This document shows, in pieces, positions 28,064 through 34,573 of a DNA stretch of 64,000 bases (positions are counted from its first letter, which is position 1; each line of letters starts with the position of its first letter). The position numbers and the translations under genes were made by a program. The notes beneath the pieces are model-generated. The model saw nothing but the letters and a program-made list of their open reading frames with translations, made no database searches and was not told the origin of the DNA. Source of the DNA: Oleiagrimonas sp963821885 (lineage in GTDB: Bacteria; Pseudomonadota; Gammaproteobacteria; Xanthomonadales; Rhodanobacteraceae). The DNA is taken from the NCBI GenBank assembly GCA_963821885.1, contig CAWGFN010000003.1, forward strand, positions 434,001-498,000, read 5' to 3'.

Positions 28064-29140
28064 ATGCCTTTCGTATCGCAACTGGAACCGGATGCGTTGC
28101 TGCGCCACTTCCTGGCGCACCCGCCCGAACACTTCTCCGCCGGCCTGGTGGCCGGCGGCACGCCCGCGTTCACCGCGCCGTTCGACCTGCTGACCACCGC
28201 CGAGCCGGCGCTGCAGCGTCGCGTGCGCGCGCTGCCCGGCCACCGCTGGTGGTCGCGCTGGCTGACCCCGCGCACGCGCTTCGTCGGCACCACGGTGTCG
28301 GAATACGCGCTGCTGCCGGGTGGCGCCGACCCGCGGGCCCTGGCCGGCGAGCTGGTGCGCGACCTCGGTCGCGAGCACGCCTTCCTGATCGTCAAGGACA
28401 TCCCGCGGCAATCGCCCCTGCTCGATGCGCCGGCCAACGCCTGGTGCGAGCGCTTCGCCGAGGCCTGCGCCGCGCAGGGCTTCGTGTTGATGGACGGGCA
28501 GGCGCTGGCCTGGGTGCCGATCGACTTCGCCGATGCCGATGACTACCTGTCGCGCCTGTCGAAAGGCGCGCGCAAGGATATCCGGCGCAAGCTGCGTTCA
28601 CGCGAGCAGCTGGAGGTCGAGGCGGTGCCGACCGGCGACGCGCGATTTCGCGATCCGCGCGTGCTGGACGCGTTCTTCGCGCTGTTCGACGCGGTCTATG
28701 CGCAAAGCGAGATCCATTTCGATCGCCTCACCGCGGACTTCTTCCGCGCCGTGCTGCAGGACGGCGACAGCGGCGGCGTGGTGTTCGTCTACCGGGCCGG
28801 GGGCGAGATGATCGGCTGGAACCTGTGCTACCGCCACGCCGATGCGCTGATCGACAAGTACGTCGGGTTTGCCTACCCGCAGTCGCGCCATTACAACCTC
28901 TACGCGGTGAGCTGGATGCACAACCTCGAATACGCGAAAAGCCAGGGGCTCAAACGCTACGTCGCCGGCTGGACGGATCCGGAGATCAAGGCGCACCTGG
29001 GCGCGAGCTTCACCTTCACCCGGCATGCGGTGCGCCCGCGCAGCCGCCTGCTGCGCGCGGCGCTGCGCCGGCTATCGCGCCATTTCGAGAGCGACCGCCA
29101 GTGGCACGAGGAGCACGCCGATGCGTCCGGTCGTCCTTGA
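28064..29140 (+). CDS. FemAB/GNAT-type acyltransferase
   Basis: 358 residues. The C-terminal half shows the FemAB/BioF2-like GNAT signature KGARKDIRRKLRSREQLEVE, then FDAVYAQSEIHFDRL, GGVVFVYRAGGEMIGWNL and DKYVGFAYPQSRHYNLY. Related proteins move acyl or aminoacyl groups onto amines in peptidoglycan, lipids or small molecules. The N-terminal 110 residues match nothing I know. It is divergent from the ACP gene and overlaps the arginase-family gene by 20 nt. I infer that it acylates an amine using chains from the neighbouring ACP; the substrate is unknown. Confidence 0.75.
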   Translation: MPFVSQLEPDALLRHFLAHPPEHFSAGLVAGGTPAFTAPFDLLTTAEPALQRRVRALPGHRWWSRWLTPRTRFVGTTVSEYALLPGGADPRALAGELVRDLGREHAFLIVKDIPRQSPLLDAPANAWCERFAEACAAQGFVLMDGQALAWVPIDFADADDYLSRLSKGARKDIRRKLRSREQLEVEAVPTGDARFRDPRVLDAFFALFDAVYAQSEIHFDRLTADFFRAVLQDGDSGGVVFVYRAGGEMIGWNLCYRHADALIDKYVGFAYPQSRHYNLYAVSWMHNLEYAKSQGLKRYVAGWTDPEIKAHLGASFTFTRHAVRPRSRLLRAALRRLSRHFESDRQWHEEHADASGRP

Positions 29141-29996
29141 CCTGGACGGTTCGGTCGGCCGCTTCGACGGCGACCTGAACCTGGCCCTGCCGCAGTGGGG
29201 CGAGCGCCTGCGCTTTGCCTGCAGCCGCCGCGCGCTGCGCGCGTTCGGCCGGGAGCTGGACGCGCGCTTGCCGGACGATGCCGGCACCGTGTTCCTCGGC
29301 AGCGGCGACTACCATCACCTGAGCCTGCCGCTGATCGAGCGCGCGGCGGCGACGCACGGGCCGCTGGAGGTGGTGGTGTTCGACAACCACCCCGACAACA
29401 TGCGCTTTCCGTTCGGCGTGCATTGCGGTTCCTGGGTGCAGCGCGTGGCGGCGCTGCCCGGCGTCGCCCACGTGCACATGGTCGGCATCACCTCGGGTGA
29501 CATCGGCCTGGCGCACGCCTGGGAGAACCGCATCCTGCCGCTGTGGCGGGGGCGCCTGACCTACTGGTCCTGCGACGTGGACGTGCGCTGGGCGCGGCGC
29601 GTGGGCCTGGGCGCCGCCTTCCGCTCCTTCGCCGACATCCCCGCGATGCTCGACGCCTTCGCCGCCCGCATGGCCGGCCATGCACGGCCGGTGTACCTGT
29701 CCATCGACAAGGACGTGCTCAGCGCCGAGGACGTGCAGACCAACTGGGACCAGGGCCGGATGCGCGTGGATGAACTGCTGGGCGCGATCGCCGGCCTGCA
29801 CGGGCGCATCGTCGGCAGCGACATCAACGGCGAGGTCTCGCCGGCGCGTTACGCGCAAGGGTGGAAGCGGCTGTTGTCGGCGCTGGACAAGCAGCCGGAG
29901 ATTCCGCAGGACCGCCTGCGGCAGTGGCAGGCGCAACAGCATGCGCTCAATCAGCGCCTGTTGTCCGCCATCGATGCCGCATGGACAGCGGCCTGA
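29121..29996 (+). CDS. Arginase/agmatinase-family (ureohydrolase) protein
   Basis: 291 residues. The binuclear-manganese ureohydrolase pattern is recognisable: GSGDYHH, VVVFDNHPDN, WSCDVDVRW and LSIDKDVLSAEDV, with the terminal SDINGEVSP. Family members hydrolyse guanidino groups (arginine, agmatine, guanidinobutyrate) or formamido groups. The motifs deviate from textbook arginase (FDNHPDN rather than DAHxD), so the substrate could be unusual. The ATG at 29121 follows GAGGAG and lies inside the end of the acyltransferase gene, implying coupled translation. Confidence 0.8.
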   Translation: MRPVVLDLDGSVGRFDGDLNLALPQWGERLRFACSRRALRAFGRELDARLPDDAGTVFLGSGDYHHLSLPLIERAAATHGPLEVVVFDNHPDNMRFPFGVHCGSWVQRVAALPGVAHVHMVGITSGDIGLAHAWENRILPLWRGRLTYWSCDVDVRWARRVGLGAAFRSFADIPAMLDAFAARMAGHARPVYLSIDKDVLSAEDVQTNWDQGRMRVDELLGAIAGLHGRIVGSDINGEVSPARYAQGWKRLLSALDKQPEIPQDRLRQWQAQQHALNQRLLSAIDAAWTAA

Positions 29997-30019
29997 GCCG
30001 ATCCCCCGCGCCGCTCAGG
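29992..30019. terminator. Inverted repeat spanning two convergent stop codons
   Basis: CCTGAGC (29992-29998) pairs with GCTCAGG (30013-30019). Each arm contains the stop codon of one of the convergent arginase-family and DegT genes. The stem is short and has no T-run, so terminator function is only possible. Confidence 0.3.
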
Positions 30020-31226
30020 GGAGCGTGGCGAGGATGTCCACGATGGCGTCGAACGTCGCCGCGTCCAGCCATGGACTGTTGCTGATCGTCAGGCTGCGCG
30101 CGGCGAAATCGCGCGCGTGCGGCGTGGCCTCGCGCGGCACGATGTCGCGCAGGTCCTCGTAATCGCCGAGCGCGTGGATGAACAGCCGGCTGACGCCCTT
30201 GCCGCCGGCCCACAGGCGCGCAAGCGCCGCGTCGCGCCGCTGCGCGTCGTCGAAGTGCAGCAGGAAGAACGGCCAGGTGCCGCGCGTGCCGGGCGCGTCC
30301 TCGATGACCGTGATGCCGGGCAGCGCGCGCAGGGCCGGGAGCCGCGCCTGCGCCTGTTCGCGGGTGCGTTCGAGGAATGCGGGCAGCCGGGCCGCGGCGC
30401 GGCTGCCGACGGCCTGCCGCCAGCGACCCATGCGGTGCAGCGGGATGCGTCGCGGAAAGCGATCGCCCACCGCGGCCACCGGGTCGCCGCGCTCCAGCGC
30501 ACGGCGCAACGGTCGGCCGTAGGCCAGCGGCAGCAGCGACGGCCGGTACAGCGCCCAGTAGCCGAGCAGCTCCACGCTGCGGCGAAACTCCCATCCGGCA
30601 TGCAGCGGCAGGATGCGCTCGACGGCATCGGCGAGGGCCGCGCGCCGCGAGCGCTGGCGGGTCACCAGCAGGCCGCCCTCGAAGGTGCTCAGGCCCTTGC
30701 CGACGGCCAGGCTGAGCAGGCCGATGTCGCCGGCCATGCCGGCCGGCGTGCCGTCGGCGTGCCGCGCGCCCAGGGCCTGGGCGGCATCCTCGATCACCAC
30801 CGCGCCGGCATCGTGGGCGATGGGGGCGAGGGTGGCGATGTCGTCGAGGCGTCCGCCCAGGTGCGCCGGCACCACCGCCAGGGTGTGCCGGTCGACCATG
30901 CCGCGCAGGGCTTCGGGATCCATGCCGAAGTGTCCCGGGCGGCTGTCGCACAGGCGCACGCGCAATCCGCAATGGGCCACGGCGATGGGCACCAGCGGGC
31001 AGGTATAGGCCGGCACGATGACGTCGCGACGGGGGCTGTCGGTCGCCAGCGCGGTCAGCGCGGCGACCAGCGCGGCGGTGCCCGAGCAGGTCACCAGCGC
31101 ATGGGCGTCGCCGGTCAGCGGCGCCAGGGCCTCGACCAGCGCCGCGCGTCCGCCGCGCAGGTCGCCCAGAGCCAGGGGCAGGCCCGCGGTGGGTGGCATC
31201 TCGCGCCGGTCAGTGCGCTTCGGCAT
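30015..31226 (-). CDS. DegT/DnrJ/EryC1/StrS-type PLP aminotransferase
   Basis: 403 residues. The fold-type I sugar-aminotransferase features are present: GTAALVAALTAL, VIVPAYTCPLVPIAVAHCG, VVIEDAAQALGA and the PLP lysine in LLSLAVGKGLSTFEGG. Relatives transaminate keto-sugars (ArnB, DesV) and sometimes cyclitols or other ketones. It overlaps the small DMT gene upstream by 17 nt and is the last gene of a minus-strand operon with two DMT proteins and a hydrolase. No nucleotide-sugar enzymes adjoin, so a non-sugar substrate is plausible. Confidence 0.85.
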   Translation of the reverse strand: MPKRTDRREMPPTAGLPLALGDLRGGRAALVEALAPLTGDAHALVTCSGTAALVAALTALATDSPRRDVIVPAYTCPLVPIAVAHCGLRVRLCDSRPGHFGMDPEALRGMVDRHTLAVVPAHLGGRLDDIATLAPIAHDAGAVVIEDAAQALGARHADGTPAGMAGDIGLLSLAVGKGLSTFEGGLLVTRQRSRRAALADAVERILPLHAGWEFRRSVELLGYWALYRPSLLPLAYGRPLRRALERGDPVAAVGDRFPRRIPLHRMGRWRQAVGSRAAARLPAFLERTREQAQARLPALRALPGITVIEDAPGTRGTWPFFLLHFDDAQRRDAALARLWAGGKGVSRLFIHALGDYEDLRDIVPREATPHARDFAARSLTISNSPWLDAATFDAIVDILATLP

Positions 31227-31590
31227 CGCCTTCGCTCCGCGCCAGGCACAGGATGCCGGCGACGATGGCGATGGCGCCGATGCCCTGCATGAGACCGATG
31301 TGCTCGCCGAAGATCGGCACCGAAAGCAGCAGTCCGCTGACGACCTCCAGGTGCGAGGCCGCGAAGGCCGGACCGATCGGCGCGTGCTTGAGCAGGGTCA
31401 TCCAGGTGAAGAAGGCGCCGATGTAGCCGGCGACCGCGCCGTAGACCCAGGGCTCGGCGAACAGCCGCAGCAGCCAGGCCGCGTTGGGCTGCAGGGGCAG
31501 GGCGTGCATGCCGGCCAGCTTGAAGCAGACCTGTGCCAGGGTGTCGAAGGCCAGCAGGGCACCGAAGCCGATCAGGTAGAAGCGCTTCAC
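31210..31590 (-). CDS. Small DMT/EamA-type membrane protein, four helices (second of a pair)
   Basis: 126 residues with four predicted helices: RFYLIGFGALLAFDTLAQVC, WVYGAVAGYIGAFFTWMTLL, AFAASHLEVVSGLLLSVPIF and IGAIAIVAGILCLA. It resembles half-size EamA/SMR proteins such as ArnF, which work as hetero-dimers to flip or export lipids or small molecules. The GTG start at 31590 overlaps the stop of the first DMT gene (GTGA). Ordinary EamA transporters have ten helices, so this size points to an SMR-like pair. Confidence 0.82.
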   Translation of the reverse strand: MKRFYLIGFGALLAFDTLAQVCFKLAGMHALPLQPNAAWLLRLFAEPWVYGAVAGYIGAFFTWMTLLKHAPIGPAFAASHLEVVSGLLLSVPIFGEHIGLMQGIGAIAIVAGILCLARSEGDAEAH

Positions 31591-31946
31591 GGGCTGGCTC
31601 CGACCAGGGCCACGCCGGCGGTCACCAGCAGGATGCCCAGCACGCGCATGCGCGTGAGGCGCTCGCCGAACAGCACCCGGCCGGCCAGCATGATGACGAC
31701 GATGTTGATCGACCCCAGCAGCAGGCCGCGTCCCAGCGGCACCAGGGTCAGGAAGGCGATCCAGGCGAGGAATTCGAACACGTAGCAGCCGCCGCCGAGC
31801 CAGATCCACGGGCGCGCCAGCATGTGCTTCCAGCGCGCCAGCCCGTCGCCGGCCTCGGGATGGCTGGCGGCCGCCTTGAAGGCCAGCTGGCCGGCGGTGT
31901 CGAGCACCACGGTCAGCATCCACAGCGAGAACACGGTGGTGTTCAT
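31587..31946 (-). CDS. Small DMT/EamA-type membrane protein, four helices (first of a pair)
   Basis: 119 residues with four hydrophobic helices: SLWMLTVVLDTAGQLAFKAA, WIWLGGGCYVFEFLAWIAFL, LGRGLLLGSINIVVIMLAG and VLGILLVTAGVALV. It is paired with the following gene by a GTGA overlap and both are about SMR size, so they likely assemble into one antiparallel transporter like ArnE/ArnF. In this operon the likely cargo is the product of the adjacent biosynthetic genes. Confidence 0.82.
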   Translation of the reverse strand: MNTTVFSLWMLTVVLDTAGQLAFKAAASHPEAGDGLARWKHMLARPWIWLGGGCYVFEFLAWIAFLTLVPLGRGLLLGSINIVVIMLAGRVLFGERLTRMRVLGILLVTAGVALVGASP

Positions 31947-31974
31947 GCACGCCGCTCCGCGATGTGGGCCAGGC

Positions 31975-32817
31975 TCATGCGGCGCTGGCCAGGCCGGCCG
32001 CGTCGCGGCGGTCCTGGCGCAGGAAGAAGTCCGACAGTCGCGCGTGCAGCAGGCGGCGCTGCCGGTCGATGGTGATCATGTGGTAGCTGTCCTCGAGCGG
32101 CAGCACCTCGACCGGGCCGGCGACCTTGCGCGCCACCAGATCGGCGTTCGAGCGCATGCTGGCGATATCGTCCTCGGTGGCATGCGCGATGAGGCACGGC
32201 GAGGTCACCGACGGCAGCAGGCGCCGGGTGCGCGCGGCCAGGGTGTACATGTCGGCCAGCGAATGCCAGGGGTTGCCGGGCAGACCGGCGGCGGCGCTGT
32301 CGCCGCCGAGCATCGCCTGACTGATGGTGGCGCGGATGCGTTCGTCGCGCAGGCCGTAAGGCGGCTGCTCCATGAAGCTGCGTCCGCGGCCCAGGCCGAG
32401 TTTCTTGACCAGGGGCAGCATGAACGACAGCCGCGCCAGCCGCGGAATGCTCCAGCCGTCGTAACGGAAGGTCACGCCCAATACGCCGACGCCGTGGATG
32501 CGCCCGGGCTGCTCGGCGGCCAGCATCAGCGACAGCAGCGCGCCCATCGACAGACCGGCGACGAAAATCCGCTCGCAGCGTGCCTGCAGGCGGTCGGCCG
32601 CGTCCTTCACGCTGGCGTACCAGTCCTGCCAGCCCGTGGCCAGCAGGTCCTCCTCGTTGCCGCAATGTCCGGCCAGCTGCATGCCCAGGACCGTGAAGCC
32701 GGCCTTGTTCAGGCCCTTGCCCAGCAGGCGCATCTCGGCCGGAGTGCCGGTGAGGCCGTGAATGAGCAGGACGCCATCGGGTCCGCCCTCGAAAAGGAAT
32801 TCAACGTCTTCGATCAT
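31975..32817 (-). CDS. Alpha/beta-hydrolase (carboxylesterase-like)
   Basis: 280 residues. The fold is clear: oxyanion-hole motif VLLIHGLTGTPAEMRLLGKG, nucleophile elbow FVAGLSMGALLSL with its Ser, Asp in IAHATEDDIAS and His in EDSYHMITIDRQ. It is most like bacterial carboxylesterases and acylglycerol lipases, which cut medium acyl esters. As first gene of the DMT/DegT operon it may trim or release an acyl product, which is inference. No ribosome site is obvious; ATG 32817 fits the family, and 32853 is an alternative. Confidence 0.85.
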   Translation of the reverse strand: MIEDVEFLFEGGPDGVLLIHGLTGTPAEMRLLGKGLNKAGFTVLGMQLAGHCGNEEDLLATGWQDWYASVKDAADRLQARCERIFVAGLSMGALLSLMLAAEQPGRIHGVGVLGVTFRYDGWSIPRLARLSFMLPLVKKLGLGRGRSFMEQPPYGLRDERIRATISQAMLGGDSAAAGLPGNPWHSLADMYTLAARTRRLLPSVTSPCLIAHATEDDIASMRSNADLVARKVAGPVEVLPLEDSYHMITIDRQRRLLHARLSDFFLRQDRRDAAGLASAA

Positions 32818-32905
32818 GTCGTCATCATGCCGCGCATCGGCGCTTGGGTGCATCCTACGTGCTTGCAGGCTGTCAGGTGGCGGTTTCCACAACCTTTCAG
32901 GCTTA

Positions 32906-33835
32906 TCAGTGGCTTGCAGCCTTCGGTGTCTCGAACCGCACCAGCACGCGCTGGCCGATGCGCAGGGCGTGCGGGTGGTCGAAGCGCAGCCGGCACTTCA
33001 CGGTGCGGGTGCCGACGCGCTCGGAGGGATCCTGCTCCAGGGTCGAGGGACCGAAGACCTGGCCGACGTCGGTGACGCGCGCGTTGCCGACCACCTGCTC
33101 GTCGTCGTTGTCCAGGACCACCTTGGCCTGCATGCCCGCGTGGATGCGCTCGACATAGCGGCTGTTGATCTCCGCGACCACGATGCGCGGCGCGTCGGGC
33201 AGCAGCGTGAACAGTGACCCCGTGCCCGCGGACACGCTTTCGCCGGGCTGCACGTTGGCCTCGGTGACCTGGGCGGCCATCGGTGCGCGCACGGTGTGCA
33301 GGTCCAGCGCGCGCTGCGCCTGCTGCAGCTGCCCGCGGGCCACCGAGACGGCCGCCTCGGCCGCGGCGCCGCGGGCCTTCAGCTGTTCGACATGAGTGGC
33401 GGCATCCCGGGCATTCTGGCCGGCACCGGCGCCGGCGGCGGCGGCTTCGGCCAGCGTGCGGGCCCGCGCCCGCGCCGCCTTCAGCTGCACGTCGACCAGC
33501 CGTGCGTCAGCGCGCGCCTGCTCGAGACGGCCGCGGGCAATGCTCACCGCGGCGCGCGCGGTCTGGTCCTGCAACTGCGCCATGGGCTGGCCGGACTTCA
33601 CGTGATCGCCGACATGCACGTCCACGCGGGCCACCACGCCGGACACCGCCGCGCTGAGGGGCAGCATGCCGCCATCGACTTCGATGCTGCCGCGGGCCAC
33701 GGCCAGGTAACTGGCGGCGGCGTCCGCGGAGGCCGGCGGCGGTTCCGCCTCGCCGTGGCCGCAGCCGGTCAGTACCGAGGCCAGGGCCAGCATCGCGGTG
33801 GTCGCTAGAAGGGAGGCAAGCGTGGACTTTTTCAT
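32906..33835 (-). CDS. Periplasmic adaptor (HlyD/MacA-type) lipoprotein of an ABC exporter
   Basis: 309 residues. It starts with a lipoprotein signal (LALASVLTGCGHG; lipid anchor at that Cys). The barrel-sandwich lipoyl halves are AVSGVVARVDVHVGDHVKSGQPM and the later VRAPMAAQVTEANVQPGESV, and between them lies an Ala-rich coiled-coil hairpin. Adaptors of this type bridge an inner-membrane ABC exporter and an outer-membrane channel. It overlaps the ATPase gene by ATGA and is the last gene of the pump operon. Confidence 0.9.
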   Translation of the reverse strand: MKKSTLASLLATTAMLALASVLTGCGHGEAEPPPASADAAASYLAVARGSIEVDGGMLPLSAAVSGVVARVDVHVGDHVKSGQPMAQLQDQTARAAVSIARGRLEQARADARLVDVQLKAARARARTLAEAAAAGAGAGQNARDAATHVEQLKARGAAAEAAVSVARGQLQQAQRALDLHTVRAPMAAQVTEANVQPGESVSAGTGSLFTLLPDAPRIVVAEINSRYVERIHAGMQAKVVLDNDDEQVVGNARVTDVGQVFGPSTLEQDPSERVGTRTVKCRLRFDHPHALRIGQRVLVRFETPKAASH

Positions 33836-34569
33836 TCGGCAACTCGTAGCGGAGACGGTTGGGAACCGGCCGGGGTGATGCGGCGGTCCTCGAGGATGCG
33901 GCCGTCTTCCATGGACAGCAGGCGATCGGCGTGACCGATCAGCCGCGGGTCATGGCTGACGCACAATACCGTGGTGCCGTGGCGTCGCGCGATGCGGTGC
34001 AGCATCTCGATCACCATCTGTCCATTGGCGGCATCCAGTGCGCTGGTCGGTTCGTCGGCGAACAGCAGGTCCGGCTGCTTGGCCAGCGCGCGGGCGATCG
34101 CCACGCGCTGCTTCTCGCCGCCGGACAGCTCGATCGGGCGCAGATCCATGCGCGGCGCCATGCCCACTTCGGCCAGGGCCTCGCGGGCCAGCCGCCGGGC
34201 CTTGTCGCGGCCCATGCCCATGTAGCCGAGCGGCAGCGCCACCTGCTCGTAGGCGGTCAGCGCGGGGAACAGGTTGAAGCCCTGGAACACGAAGCCGGTG
34301 TGTTGCAGGCGGAACAGCTCCAGGGCGTGCTTGTCCAGGGTGTCCAGGCGCTGTCCCAGTGCATGCACGCTGCCGGAGTCGACGGTCTGCAGGCCGCTGA
34401 GGATCGACAGCAGGGTGCTCTTGCCGCAGCCGGACGGTCCGGAAATGAGGGTCAGCTCGCCGGCCTCGACGCTGAGCGAGAGATCATTGAGCACGGTGGT
34501 GGTCAGGCGCCCGGAGGAGAACGACCGGGTCACGTTGCGGGCCACCAGGCTGGGGGTCTGCGCGGTCAT
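33832..34569 (-). CDS. ABC transporter ATP-binding protein (MacB/LolD/DevA-type)
   Basis: 245 residues. Complete nucleotide-binding domain: Walker A ISGPSGCGKSTLL, Q-loop region TGFVFQGFNLFPALTAYEQV, signature ELSGGEKQRVAIARAL and Walker B LLFADEPTSALD, then the H-loop VSHDPRLI. It is the type VII exporter class that drives mechanotransmission rather than translocation through the membrane. It sits 4 nt after the permease reading frame and overlaps the adaptor gene. Confidence 0.94.
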   Translation of the reverse strand: MTAQTPSLVARNVTRSFSSGRLTTTVLNDLSLSVEAGELTLISGPSGCGKSTLLSILSGLQTVDSGSVHALGQRLDTLDKHALELFRLQHTGFVFQGFNLFPALTAYEQVALPLGYMGMGRDKARRLAREALAEVGMAPRMDLRPIELSGGEKQRVAIARALAKQPDLLFADEPTSALDAANGQMVIEMLHRIARRHGTTVLCVSHDPRLIGHADRLLSMEDGRILEDRRITPAGSQPSPLRVAE

Positions 34570-34573
34570 CGCC

